Source: JALZVT01 sp039029135 (GTDB taxonomy: Bacteria > Pseudomonadota > Gammaproteobacteria > Pseudomonadales > Azotimanducaceae). Taken from it: 64,000 bases of DNA. The position numbers were made by a program, and so were the translations under genes. The notes below the pieces were generated by a model. The model had not been told where the DNA came from. It did not search any database and saw nothing but the letters and a program-made list of their open reading frames with translations. The DNA lies in assembly GCA_039029135.1 (NCBI GenBank), contig JBCCGT010000005.1:124001-188000 (forward strand), in the 5' to 3' direction. Position 1 is the first letter of the stretch. Each line of letters opens with the position of its first letter. Positions 41,866 to 51,616 of this stretch are shown one piece after another.

Positions 41866-43041
41866 CTAGGAGATGCCCGTCGGCGGCGGCAGGCCCTTGC
41901 CCGACTTCACCAGCCTCGCCAGGCGCTGTTTGCCGTCTTCGACGGCGTCGCGTATCTCTTCGGCGTTCTTGGTCGACAGCACGCGCATCTCGCTGATGAT
42001 GGTCTGCGAGCGCTCCTGGAAGTTGACCACCGATTCGACCAGCTTGGCGACGGACTCGGCGCGGATGGTCGGCCCATAGCCGGCGCGGACGGCGGCCTCC
42101 TGCACCTTGCCGCCGATGTCGGCGAGGTCCTCGAGGCTCTTCGAGACGCCTTCCTTCATTGCTTCCAGCGTCTGGGTGGCTTCGTGCAGACCGAACAGGC
42201 CGGTGAAGGACGCGGTCAGCGCCGTCAGCACGCTCTCGTTGGTGCCAAAGAATGTCACCGACTGTTTGTACACGCGCTCTTTGGCGCTGGTCGTCTGCAG
42301 CAGCCGCGCCATGACGACCTCGGAGGTGTTGTAGCTGACGGTGAGGTTGTCGCTCAGATCCTTTGAGATTTGGTAGCGATCTTCGGCGGTCTGCAGCTCG
42401 CGCAGGCGCTCGTCGCGGGCGAGTTCCAGCTTCGCGCGCTCGGCGAGATCTTCGCCGCTGAACGCATCGACCGCCTGCATGGCGCCATCGAGCCGGCCCT
42501 TCGCCGCCTCCCACAGGTCCTCGGCCTTGGCGAGCACGTCGAGGGCGGCGATCTCGGACTCCTTGATGGCGCCGCGAAAGTCCTGATAAGCGTTCAGGAT
42601 GGTGTGCTCGCGCTCGATCTGATCGGCGGAGTCACGCGCCACCTCCAGGTAGGTCTGCTTGATCTTGTCGAAGCGTGTCGCGATGTCGCCGCGCGTGACC
42701 TTCATCCACACGTTGGCGACGCGCTCGAAGGTGTCGATCTTGCCGTCTTCGACCTGCTCCACCATCGTCTTGGCATCGTCGCGAATGCTGTTGAAGGCGC
42801 TGGTGATGGTCTCGTAGCGCTCGCCCACCTTCATCTGCGAGACCTGCTCGCGGACGATCTCGTTGAACACGGAGGCCTGCGACAGCGTGCGGGCGATCGC
42901 CAGCACCTTGTCTTCGTCGATGTCGCTGATGCGGTTCAACAGCGCCACGACCGGCGCTTCTTCGATCTTCTCGGGCATGAGGCCGAGATCCCTGAGCTGC
43001 GACAGGGCGCGATCGAGGTACTGCATGGTGGAGGTGGTCAT
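41866..43041 (-). CDS. Helical, cytoplasmic filament- or scaffold-like protein (first gene of the coiled-coil module)
   Basis: 391 residues, all predicted helical, without signal peptide or membrane helix. Conserved-looking stretches include 'VVALLNRISDIDEDKVLAIARTLSQASVFNEIVREQ', 'DISTRF'-like 'DIATRFDKIKQTYLEVARDSADQI' split by turns, and 'SVTFFGTNESVLTALTASFTGLFGLHEATQTLEAMKEG', the last resembling a membrane-surface amphipathic region. The general look recalls TelA/toxic-anion-resistance-type helical proteins, but that is only an impression. It leads the three-gene module with the DUF6384-like and RGG-tailed genes. Confidence 0.7.
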   Translation of the reverse strand: MTTSTMQYLDRALSQLRDLGLMPEKIEEAPVVALLNRISDIDEDKVLAIARTLSQASVFNEIVREQVSQMKVGERYETITSAFNSIRDDAKTMVEQVEDGKIDTFERVANVWMKVTRGDIATRFDKIKQTYLEVARDSADQIEREHTILNAYQDFRGAIKESEIAALDVLAKAEDLWEAAKGRLDGAMQAVDAFSGEDLAERAKLELARDERLRELQTAEDRYQISKDLSDNLTVSYNTSEVVMARLLQTTSAKERVYKQSVTFFGTNESVLTALTASFTGLFGLHEATQTLEAMKEGVSKSLEDLADIGGKVQEAAVRAGYGPTIRAESVAKLVESVVNFQERSQTIISEMRVLSTKNAEEIRDAVEDGKQRLARLVKSGKGLPPPTGIS

Positions 43042-43199
43042 GACGTGTCCTATGTATGACTTGTTGTTATGGGCGGCCCAGTCTAGCCCGCGCTCGCGCG
43101 TCCCGGCGCCCGCCAGTGACCGAGTTTACAGAATCCATACTGACGCGCCGCAGTCTTCTTGGTCGGCGCGGTGGACGGCGGGCCTCGGCGCGGTGGCGC

Positions 43200-43679
43200 T
43201 CAGTCGAGGTACTTGATGCTGCGGATCAGCTCTTCGTCGTAGCCGCTCTTGCGGTAAACGGCGCGCGCGCGCTCGTTGTTGCCGAACACGTGCAGGGTCA
43301 TGCTGCCGGCGCCCGCGGCGCGCGCCGCACTCTCTGCGTTCGCGAGCAGACGTTTGCCGAGACCCGTGCCGCGCGCTCGTTCGTGGACCACGATGGCCTC
43401 CAGATGCGAGCTGGGGGCGTGGCTCATCAGCTCCTCGCGCAGCGTCACGATGGTAAAGCCGTCGATGCCGGCGGCGCTTTGGGCGACGTGAACGAGGCAC
43501 GCGGGTGCACGGCCCTGCGCCCAGCGCTCGAGGGTCTCGGCGTCGCCTGTCCACAGATCGTCGGGGTCGCGCCGCGGCGGCACTTCGAAGCCGGCAAGGT
43601 CAGGCAGCAGCGCCCTGATCGCCGCGACGTCGGTCAGCCGGGCGGGACGGATCTCTTGCGGTGCTGGCGCTTCGGTCAT
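43200..43679 (-). CDS. GNAT family N-acetyltransferase
   Basis: 159 residues. Motif A of GNAT enzymes is 'LEAIVVHERARGTGLGKRLLANAE' (in two halves: strand, then the acetyl-CoA pyrophosphate loop R-x-x-G-x-G), and motif B 'LHVFGNNERARAVYRKSGYDEELI' holds the N-x-x-A-x-x-x-Y-x-x-x-G-F/Y signature. The substrate is unknown. It is probably monocistronic, between the coiled-coil module and ettA. Confidence 0.9.
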   Translation of the reverse strand: MTEAPAPQEIRPARLTDVAAIRALLPDLAGFEVPPRRDPDDLWTGDAETLERWAQGRAPACLVHVAQSAAGIDGFTIVTLREELMSHAPSSHLEAIVVHERARGTGLGKRLLANAESAARAAGAGSMTLHVFGNNERARAVYRKSGYDEELIRSIKYLD

Positions 43680-43735
43680 TGATAGCGGTTCCTATTCGTT
43701 CGAGTCTGGTGCCCGAGATACTCCCGGGTTGCTTC

Positions 43736-45412
43736 CTAGCCGCGGGTGACCTTCTTGTGGACTAGGCGCGAGGGCGTCGACGCGGCGTCGCCGAGGCGTT
43801 TCTTCAGATCCACCTCGTAGTCGCTGAAATTGCCCTCAAACCACTCGACGTGGCTGTCGCCCTCGAACGCCAGCATGTGGGTCGCGATGCGATCCAAAAA
43901 CCAGCGATCGTGCGAGATGACCAGTACGGTGCCCGGAAAATTCAGCAGCGCCTCTTCCAGCGCCCGCAGGGTTTCGACGTCGAGATCGTTGGTGGGCTCG
44001 TCCAGCAGCAGGACGTTGCCGCCGCGGCGCAGCAGCTTGGCCAGGTGCACCCGATTGCGTTCCCCGCCGGACAGATTGCCGATGTGCTTCTGCTGGTCGG
44101 GGCCTTTGAAGTTGAAGCGGCTGACGTAGCCGCGGCTCGCGGTCTCATACTTGCCGACCTTGATGATGTCGAGGCCGTCGGAGATCTCCTCCCACACCGT
44201 CTTCGAGCCGTCCAGCGCGTCGCGACTCTGGTCGACGTAGGCGAGTTCGACGGTATCGCCCAGTTCGATGCTGCCGCTGTCCGGCGTCTCGACCCCGGTG
44301 AGCATCTTGAAGAACGTCGACTTGCCCGCGCCGTTGCCGCCGATGATGCCGACGATGGCGCCGCGCGGGATGCGCGCGTTCAGACCGTCGATCAGCAGCC
44401 GGTCGTCGAAGCCCTTCGACAGACCGCTGATCTCGATGACCTTCTCGCCCAGACGCTCGCCGGGCGGTATGTACAGCTCGGTGGTCTCGGCGCGTTTCTG
44501 GTTTTCCTCGCTCATCAGCTCGTTGAAGCGGGCGAGGCGCGCCTTGCTCTTGGCCTGCCGGCCCTTGGGATTGCTGCGCACCCACTCGAGCTCTGCCTTG
44601 ATCGCGCGCTCGCGGGCTTTTTCCTGGCTCGCCTCCTGGGCGAGGCGCGCGTCCTTGGTCTCCAGCCACGCGGTGTAGTTGCCCTCGTAGGGAATGCCGC
44701 GGCCCCGGTCGAGTTCCAGTATCCAGCCGGCGACGTTGTCGAGGAAATAGCGGTCGTGGGTAACGGCCACCACAGTGCCGGGAAACTCGCCGAGAAAGCG
44801 CTCCAGCCAGGCCACGCTCTCCGCATCCAGATGGTTGGTCGGCTCGTCGAGCAGCAGCATGTCCGGTTTCGACAGCAGCAGGGTGCACAGCGCGACCCGC
44901 CGCGCCTCGCCGCCGGAGAGCCTGTCGACGGCCTGTTCCCAAGGCGGCAGGCGCAGCGCGTCGGCGGCGATCTCCAGCGTGCGTTCGATGTCCCAGCCGT
45001 CCGCCGCGTCGATCGCGCCTTGCAGCTCGCCCTGGCGCTCCAGCAGCGAGTTCATCTCGTCGTCGCTGAGCTCTTCGGCGAAGCGATCGCTGATCTGATT
45101 GAACTCCTCCAAGAGACCCATGACCTCGCCGAGACCGCGCTCGACGTTGCCACGCACGTCCAGGTCGGGATCCAGCCGCGGCTCCTGGGGCAGATAGCCC
45201 ACCCGGATGTCTTTCTGCGCCCGGGCCTCGCCGTCGATCTCGGTGTCTTCGCCCGCCATGATGCGTAGCAGGCTCGACTTACCGGCACCGTTCAGGCCCA
45301 GCACGCCAATCTTGGCGCCGGGGAAAAAGCTCAGGTTGATGTTCTCCAGAATCACCCGTTTCGGCGGGACGATCTTGGTGACGCCCTGCATGGTGTAGAC
45401 GTATTGGGCCAT
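43736..45412 (-). CDS. ettA: Energy-dependent translational throttle protein EttA (ABC-F)
   Basis: 558 residues, two ABC domains and no membrane part. ABC1: Walker A 'GLNGAGKSSLLRIM', signature 'RLSGGEARRVALC', Walker B 'MLLLDEPTNHLD'. An arm/linker region is basic ('RSNPKGRQAKSKARLARFNEL'). ABC2: 'GGNGAGKSTFFKML', 'LSGGERNRVHLA', 'LLLDEPTNDLD'. EttA binds the ribosomal E site and gates elongation by ATP/ADP ratio. The conserved 'YVYTMQGVTKIVPPKRVILENI' N-terminus is diagnostic in part. Confidence 0.95.
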   Translation of the reverse strand: MAQYVYTMQGVTKIVPPKRVILENINLSFFPGAKIGVLGLNGAGKSSLLRIMAGEDTEIDGEARAQKDIRVGYLPQEPRLDPDLDVRGNVERGLGEVMGLLEEFNQISDRFAEELSDDEMNSLLERQGELQGAIDAADGWDIERTLEIAADALRLPPWEQAVDRLSGGEARRVALCTLLLSKPDMLLLDEPTNHLDAESVAWLERFLGEFPGTVVAVTHDRYFLDNVAGWILELDRGRGIPYEGNYTAWLETKDARLAQEASQEKARERAIKAELEWVRSNPKGRQAKSKARLARFNELMSEENQKRAETTELYIPPGERLGEKVIEISGLSKGFDDRLLIDGLNARIPRGAIVGIIGGNGAGKSTFFKMLTGVETPDSGSIELGDTVELAYVDQSRDALDGSKTVWEEISDGLDIIKVGKYETASRGYVSRFNFKGPDQQKHIGNLSGGERNRVHLAKLLRRGGNVLLLDEPTNDLDVETLRALEEALLNFPGTVLVISHDRWFLDRIATHMLAFEGDSHVEWFEGNFSDYEVDLKKRLGDAASTPSRLVHKKVTRG

Positions 45413-45554
45413 GTTCGTTCGTACCTTGTTGGTTTCCGGTGCGCCGGGGCGCGCGAGCGGAGCGCGATATTAGGGTGCGCAACCCCTGGGGGCCAGTGCC
45501 GGATGGCTGCCGTGCTGGTCTGCTGCCGAGAACCCTGCGAACGGCGAGCGCGTC

Positions 45555-46085
45555 TCAGGCCGTCGGCTGCGCAGATTCGGGCGGTACCCAGCGCGGCTCG
45601 GGAAACGCGCCCGTCACGTTGTCTCGTGCCGCGCGCAGATAGTCCCGTGCGTCGGCCTTGAGGTGCAGGTTGAAGGCGTCGCCGAGCGTGTACCAGCCCA
45701 GCTCGCTGATCTCTGGGTCCAGCGGTGCCAGCGCGTCGAGCCCTGCGGCGTCGATGGGCTCGGCGGCGAACAGCGTGGTGTAGAAGTTGATGATGTCGCC
45801 GTTGTCGTAGGTGTGGACGAATTCCGGACCGCCGAACACGCCGATCAGCTGGGTCAGACGCACCACGAGCCCAGTCTCTTCCCAGGTTTCGCGTAGCGCC
45901 GCGTCGCTCTGCGACTCGCGCGGATCGATGAGGCCGCCCGGCAGGGTCCACCAGCCCTCGTCGCGGGTGCGGACCAGCAGCACTCGCGCGTCTGCACGGC
46001 GCACGACGCAGCAGGCCGACGGCACCATGACGAGGCCGCTGCCGACGCCGCGGCGCAGTTTGTCGATGTAGGGCGGACGCGCCAT
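45555..46085 (-). CDS. NUDIX hydrolase
   Basis: 176 residues from ATG 46085 ('MARPPYIDKLRRGVG'). The NUDIX box G-x5-E-x7-R-E-U-x-E-E-x-G-U is perfect: it starts 'GGLIDPRESQSDAALRETWE' and continues E-T-G-L. Preceding 'VLLVRTRDEGWWTLP' is a typical substrate strand. Enzymes of this group hydrolyse nucleoside diphosphate derivatives; the substrate is unknown. It is divergent from glyA, with 140 bases between. Confidence 0.92.
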   Translation of the reverse strand: MARPPYIDKLRRGVGSGLVMVPSACCVVRRADARVLLVRTRDEGWWTLPGGLIDPRESQSDAALRETWEETGLVVRLTQLIGVFGGPEFVHTYDNGDIINFYTTLFAAEPIDAAGLDALAPLDPEISELGWYTLGDAFNLHLKADARDYLRAARDNVTGAFPEPRWVPPESAQPTA

Positions 46086-46188
46086 GAGTGGTTCTGCCGG
46101 CGGCTTCAAGACGCACCAAGTGTAGCCGCGCCGCGCATCATTCAGGCCGAACGTGCAGCTTTTCCACGGTGGCGCATGCCGGCTGCGC

Positions 46189-46194
46189 TACAAT
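46189..46194 (+). promoter_or_regulatory. Possible -10 of glyA (TACAAT)
   Basis: TACAAT (5 of 6 consensus) 31 bases before the glyA start, followed by GGCGC. No clear -35 hexamer upstream, so only tentative. Confidence 0.35.
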
Positions 46195-46225
46195 GGCGCA
46201 TTGTTCCCTTTGTTCAGGAAGTTGT

Positions 46226-47536
<1,311 letters not shown>

Positions 47537-47549
47537 AGACTATCGCGTC

Positions 47550-48074
47550 GTGCACTGCCCGTTCTGCGCCGCTGTCGACACCAAGGTGATTGACTCGCGC
47601 CTGGTCGCCGAGGGCGATCAGGTGCGTCGGCGTCGCGAGTGCCAGAGCTGCACCGAGCGTTTCACGACGTTCGAGACCGCCGAGCTGGTCATGCCGCGGG
47701 TCATCAAACGCGACGGCGCGCGCGAGCCCTTCAACGAGGACAAGCTGCGCGCAGGCCTGCTGCGTGCGCTGGAGAAACGCCCCGTCAGCACCGAGAAGGT
47801 CGAGTCCGCGCTCGCCCGGATCATGCATCGACTGCGCAACACGGGTGAGCGCGAACTGCCGTCGCTGATGCTGGGCGAGATGGTCATGGATGAGCTGCGG
47901 CGCATCGACGCCGTCGCGTACGTCCGCTTCGCCTCGGTGTATCGAGACTTTCAGGACGTGGAAGAGTTTCAGGCGGAGATCGACAAGATTACCAATGAAG
48001 CGGACGAAGCACCGGACAACGTCACCCAGCTGATTCGTCAGCGTCAGCTGCGTCTGCCGACCGGCGACGACTGA
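47550..48074 (+). CDS. nrdR: Transcriptional repressor NrdR
   Basis: 174 residues from GTG. Zinc ribbon C-x2-C ... C-x2-C ('HCPFCAAVDTKVIDSR' and 'RRECQSCTERFTTFE') followed by an ATP-cone ('VIKRDGAREPFNEDKL', 'KVESALARIMHRLR', 'VAYVRFASVYRDFQDVEEFQ'). NrdR represses ribonucleotide reductase genes in response to ATP/dATP binding. It lies between glyA and ribD on the same strand. C-terminal tail about 20 residues beyond the core. Confidence 0.96.
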   Translation: MHCPFCAAVDTKVIDSRLVAEGDQVRRRRECQSCTERFTTFETAELVMPRVIKRDGAREPFNEDKLRAGLLRALEKRPVSTEKVESALARIMHRLRNTGERELPSLMLGEMVMDELRRIDAVAYVRFASVYRDFQDVEEFQAEIDKITNEADEAPDNVTQLIRQRQLRLPTGDD

Positions 48075-48114
48075 TCCGGATGCCGCCCGTTCCCGAGCCC
48101 GAAGCCGCGCGCGC

Positions 48115-49269
48115 ATGATCGATGCCGCCGACGAGCTGCTGCTGGCCCGCGCCGTAGCGGCGGCCGAGCGGGGTCTGTTTTCGGTGACGGCGAATCCCAG
48201 AGTCGGCTGCGTCCTGGTACGCGATCAGCAGGTGCTGGGCGTCGGCGCCCACCTCGCCGCCGGCACGCCCCACGCAGAGGTGAACGCGTTGGCTGCCGCC
48301 CGCGAGGCGGCGCACAGCGTCGCGGGTGCGACGGCCTACGTCTCGCTCGAGCCCTGCTGTCACGCCGGTCGTACCGGCGCCTGCACCGAACGCCTGATCG
48401 ACGCCAGGATCGCCCGCGTCGTTGGCGCGATGCGCGACCCGGATCCGCGCGTCGCGGGGCAGGGCTACGCCCGGCTTCGGTCAGCAGGAATAGCCGTGGA
48501 TGAGACCGAGCTTGCCGCCGCCCGCCGCCTGAACCATGGCCACGAGCGACGTATGCGCACCGGCCGACCGTTCGTGCGGGTCAAGGTCGCGCAGTCGCTC
48601 GACGGCCGCACGGCGATGGCTTCGGGTGAAAGTAAGTGGATCACCGGCGCGGCGGCGCGCCGGGAGGTGCAGTACTGGCGCGCTCGCAGCGGCGCAGTGC
48701 TGACCGGTCGCGGTACGGTGGTCGCTGACGACCCGGCGCTGACGGTGCGGGACCCGGGCGCGGGTGCGGCACCGCGGCAACCGCTGCGCGTTGTGCTGGA
48801 TAGCGCGCTGGCGACGCCGGCAGACGCGCAGCTCGCCACCGACGGTCACCCTACGCTGCTCGCGCACGGTGTCGGCGCACGAACGCGCCCTTACGCATCC
48901 CAGGTGTCGCTGCTGCCGTGCCAGGACGAACGGCCCGATCTCGCCGAGGTGCTGGATGAACTCGGCCGGCGCGGCTGCAACGAAGTCCTCGTCGAGGCGG
49001 GCGCCGAGCTGGTCGGCGAGCTGCTGGCTCGTGAACTGTGGGACGAGATGCTGGTGTACGTCGCGCCGCGCTGGCTGGGTCGCAGCGCCCGCCCGAGCGC
49101 GGCCTTCGATGTCGAGCGCCTGGCCGATGCGCCCGGCGCGACCCTGCTCGGCAGCGCGCAGGTCGGTGACGATACCCGCATCCGTCTGGTCCGCGACCCC
49201 GCCGATAGCGAGCGCGTCGACGACCCGCCCCTCGGCCTAGCCGCCTTCATGGCCACCGACCCCAACTGA
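48115..49269 (+). CDS. ribD: Bifunctional diaminohydroxyphosphoribosylaminopyrimidine deaminase / 5-amino-6-(5-phosphoribosylamino)uracil reductase
   Basis: 384 residues. Deaminase domain with zinc motif 'HAEVNAL' and 'PCCHAGRTGACTERL' (residues about 45-90), then a reductase domain with 'RPFVRVKVAQSLDGRTAM' and 'WITGAAARREVQYWRARSGAVLTGRGTV', and 'VLVEAGAELVGELL' near the end. It catalyses the second and third steps of riboflavin synthesis. It is codirectional with nrdR and, after a 289-base repeat-bearing gap, with ribH. Confidence 0.95.
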   Translation: MIDAADELLLARAVAAAERGLFSVTANPRVGCVLVRDQQVLGVGAHLAAGTPHAEVNALAAAREAAHSVAGATAYVSLEPCCHAGRTGACTERLIDARIARVVGAMRDPDPRVAGQGYARLRSAGIAVDETELAAARRLNHGHERRMRTGRPFVRVKVAQSLDGRTAMASGESKWITGAAARREVQYWRARSGAVLTGRGTVVADDPALTVRDPGAGAAPRQPLRVVLDSALATPADAQLATDGHPTLLAHGVGARTRPYASQVSLLPCQDERPDLAEVLDELGRRGCNEVLVEAGAELVGELLARELWDEMLVYVAPRWLGRSARPSAAFDVERLADAPGATLLGSAQVGDDTRIRLVRDPADSERVDDPPLGLAAFMATDPN

Positions 49270-49309
49270 CCCCAATCCACCACTCTTCCCTCTCTTTCTC
49301 TTTCCCCCC

Positions 49310-49499
49310 AGCTCCTCACAATCCCGACCATTCCGCGACAGCGGAAGCGATTGCGAACGCAATCGCCCCTCGGCGCGCAGCGCCGGCATAAACAGCGAAC
49401 GCAATCGCCCACCAGCCCCCCACAACCAAGACCATTCCGCGTTAGCGGTAGCGATTGCGAACGCAATCGCCGCCAGCGCGCAGCGCTGGCATAAACAGC
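49310..49499. repeat. Duplicated approx. 88-bp hairpin-rich repeat between ribD and ribH
   Basis: Two copies (about 49310-49396 and 49412-49499) start with a C-rich stretch and CCATTCCGC, and end GGCATAAACAGC. Each has three successive hairpins: TTCCGC/GCGGAA (second copy GCGGTA), the perfect palindrome GCGATTGCG-AA-CGCAATCGC (49347-49366; 49451-49470), and CGGCGC-GCA-GCGCCG in copy 1 versus CAGCGC-GCA-GCGCTG in copy 2, a compensating base-pair change. A partial third unit (GCGAACGCAATCGCC) lies at 49395. A REP/BIME-like intergenic element; no gene in the gap. Confidence 0.85.
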
Positions 49500-49558
49500 A
49501 CAGGTTTGGCATCGTGCCGTCCCCGCGCAAAGCCTGCGCGAGACACGAAGGGCACCCC

Positions 49559-50041
49559 ATGACGGAACTCGATTACACCCGTGGCACCCTCAGCGGCGCT
49601 GGGCGCAAGTTCGCCATTGTCGCGGCGCGATTTAACGAGACCATCGTCGATCAACTGGTGCGCGGCGCGCGCGCAACGCTGTCGCAGCATGGCGTAGGCG
49701 CTGACGATGTGACCCTGGTGCAGGTCCCGGGCTGCTTCGAGCTGCCCTTCGCGGTTCGACGCGTCGCCAATGCCTACCCGGATCTTGACGGCGTCATTGC
49801 GCTGGGCACGGTGATCCGCGGCGCTACCGCCCACTTCGACTATGTGGCTGGCGAGTGTGCATCCGGTCTCGCCCGGGTGGCGCTGGAGCTGGATTTGCCC
49901 GTGTCATTCGGCGTGCTGACGACAGAGACGATCGAGCAAGCGATCGAGCGCTCCGGCACCAAGGCCGGCAACAAGGGCGCCGACGCGGCGCTCACAGCCC
50001 TGGAAATGGCGGGGCTGTCGGTGGCGCTGGGCGGTGGCTGA
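49559..50041 (+). CDS. ribH: 6,7-dimethyl-8-ribityllumazine synthase
   Basis: 160 residues from ATG 49559 with GAAGG ahead. Lumazine synthase motifs: 'FAIVAARFNETIVDQLVRGA', 'VQVPGCFELPFAVRRVA', 'DGVIALGTVIRGATAHFDYVA' and 'GVLTTETIEQAIERSGTKAGNKGADAA' in blocks. It condenses the pyrimidine product with dihydroxybutanone phosphate. The nusB start overlaps its end by 8 bases. Confidence 0.97.
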   Translation: MTELDYTRGTLSGAGRKFAIVAARFNETIVDQLVRGARATLSQHGVGADDVTLVQVPGCFELPFAVRRVANAYPDLDGVIALGTVIRGATAHFDYVAGECASGLARVALELDLPVSFGVLTTETIEQAIERSGTKAGNKGADAALTALEMAGLSVALGGG

Positions 50042-50483
50042 TCGTCCCGATCGCTGGGCGCGTCATCGCACGCGGGTCGCGCTGGTGCAGGCCGTTTTTC
50101 AATGGCTGTTCGCCGCGCCGACTAGCCATGAGCTGGAGTCCCAGTTCGCGATGGAGGGCAAGCTCGACAAGGTCGACCGCGAGTTCTTTCGCGCGGCGCT
50201 GCGCGGCATCCTGCACGGGCGAGAGGCGCTCGACGCAAAGCTCGCCCCCTGCCTCGATCGCGAGGTCGCGGAGCTGGGGCGCCTGGAGCACGCCGTCCTG
50301 CTGCTGGGCTGCTACGAGCTCGAGCACATGCTGGAGACGCCCTATCGGGTGGTCATCAGCGAGGCCGTAGGCATCGCCAAGGACTACGGCGCGGCCGAAT
50401 CGCATCGCTTCGTCAACGCGGTGCTCGACAAGCTGGCCGATCAGCTGCGGCCGACAGAGACCGCCGCCAGCCGAGCTTCGTGA
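50034..50483 (+). CDS. nusB: Transcription antitermination factor NusB
   Basis: 149 residues from GTG overlapping ribH. All-helical NusB fold: 'RHRTRVALVQAVFQWLFA' at the start (family: R-x-x-A-R-x-x-A-L-Q-A-L-Y), 'LEHAVLLLGCYELEHMLETPYRVVISEAVGIAKDYGAAESHRFVNAVLDKLA' in order. NusB with S10 binds boxA of rRNA leaders. ribH-nusB-thiL-pgpA is the classical order. Confidence 0.94.
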   Translation: MADRPDRWARHRTRVALVQAVFQWLFAAPTSHELESQFAMEGKLDKVDREFFRAALRGILHGREALDAKLAPCLDREVAELGRLEHAVLLLGCYELEHMLETPYRVVISEAVGIAKDYGAAESHRFVNAVLDKLADQLRPTETAASRAS

Positions 50484-51616
50484 CCGGTGAATTCGATCTA
50501 ATCGACGCCATAGTCGCGACGCTGGGAGCCGCGACCGAGGGTCCGGGTGTCGTGCTCGGCCCGGGCGACGATGCCGCGCTGCTGCGGCTCGACGACGGCG
50601 ACCAACTCGTTAGCTCCGTCGATACGCTGGTCGAAGCGGTTCATTTTCCCACCGGCGCGCCACCGGAGCGTATCGCGCGACGCGCGCTTGGCGTGGCCGT
50701 GTCGGATCTTGCGGCCATGGGCGCGCGCCCGCTCGGCGTGCTGATTGCCGCTGTTCTGCCGGCGGCCACCGACGCCCGCTGGGTGCGCGCCTTTGCGCGA
50801 GGCCTCGCCGAGCCGGCGCGCGCCTGGGGTGCCCCCGTGGTGGGCGGCAATCTGGCCCGCGGCCCCCTGTCTATCAGCGTGACCGTGCTGGGCGCGCTCC
50901 CTGAGGGCGCCGCGCTCACGCGTGGCTGGGCGCGTCCCGGGGACCAGATCTGGGTAAGCGGTCCGCTCGGCGGGGCCGCCGCGGCGTTGGCCCGCGGCGC
51001 CGTGTTCGAGCGCGACCGCTACGCCGAGCCCGGCTGTGAGCGTTACTTCGAGCCCCAGCCGCGGCTCGAACTGGGCGTTCGCCTACGCGGCATTGCGACG
51101 GCGGCTATCGACGTCTCGGACGGCCTCGCGGCAGACTTGACCCATCTGGCGCGAGCGAGCGGGGTCACGCTTGCGCTCGACGCGAGTTCCGTACCGCTGT
51201 ATCCCGGCTCGACGTTGGAGCAGGCGCTGCACGGCGGTGACGACTACGAACTGGCCTTCACGGCGCCCCCCGGGATCGACGTGCGGATCGCGGCGGGGCC
51301 GCGCATGCCCCTGAGCCCGCAGCAGGGCGCAGCAAGGAGCCTAGATGTGAGCTCGGACAGAAGCGCGGACAGAAGCGTGGATGGGAGCGCTAATAGGAGC
51401 GCGGATATGCGTGCAGATAGAGGCACAGAGACGCGAACAGGGCAGGGCTCTACACAGGGAGCAGGTGTGGCGACAGAGCCACAGGCAGCCGCCGGCGACG
51501 ACCGGTCCCCGCAGCTCGTATGCATCGGTCGCGCGCTCGCACGCGGGAGCGAGGGCGCCGATCTGTTGCTCGATGGTGCACCGCTTGCCGCACGGGGGTT
51601 TGATCACTTTGGCTGA
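50480..51616 (+). CDS. thiL: Thiamine-monophosphate kinase with repetitive C-terminal insertion
   Basis: 378 residues from a GTG overlapping the nusB stop. ThiL motifs: 'LGPGDDAALLRL', 'DTLVEAVHF', 'ALGVAVSDLAAMGARPLG', 'VVGGNLARGPLSISVTVLG', 'IDVSDGLAADLTHLA', 'GGDDYELAFT'. It makes thiamine diphosphate from the monophosphate. Residues about 285-345, normally a short link, carry an inserted low-complexity stretch with S-x-D/N-R repeats before the conserved end 'VCIGRALARGSEGADLLLDGAPL'. The protein is 45-55 residues longer than usual; the catalytic core seems intact. Confidence 0.93.
   Translation: MTGEFDLIDAIVATLGAATEGPGVVLGPGDDAALLRLDDGDQLVSSVDTLVEAVHFPTGAPPERIARRALGVAVSDLAAMGARPLGVLIAAVLPAATDARWVRAFARGLAEPARAWGAPVVGGNLARGPLSISVTVLGALPEGAALTRGWARPGDQIWVSGPLGGAAAALARGAVFERDRYAEPGCERYFEPQPRLELGVRLRGIATAAIDVSDGLAADLTHLARASGVTLALDASSVPLYPGSTLEQALHGGDDYELAFTAPPGIDVRIAAGPRMPLSPQQGAARSLDVSSDRSADRSVDGSANRSADMRADRGTETRTGQGSTQGAGVATEPQAAAGDDRSPQLVCIGRALARGSEGADLLLDGAPLAARGFDHFG
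51350..51421 (+). repeat. Six 12-bp degenerate tandem repeats inside thiL
   Basis: Units AGCTCGGACAGA, AGCGCGGACAGA, AGCGTGGATGGG, AGCGCTAATAGG, AGCGCGGATATG and CGTGCAGATAGA follow each other without gaps, keeping frame and encoding four-residue units (SSDR, SADR, SVDG, SANR, SADM, RADR). Confidence 0.85.

Noticed and set aside
43850..45268. 472-codon + strand frame opposite ettA
   Set aside because: Shadow of the ABC-F gene; no recognisable protein feature.
46189..46225. Glycine riboswitch ahead of glyA
   Set aside because: Leader is only about 30 bases after the likely -10, too short for an aptamer.
49237..49560. Minus-strand frames through the ribD-ribH gap giving LFMPALRA-type peptides
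   Set aside because: Translated hairpin repeat rather than a protein-coding gene.
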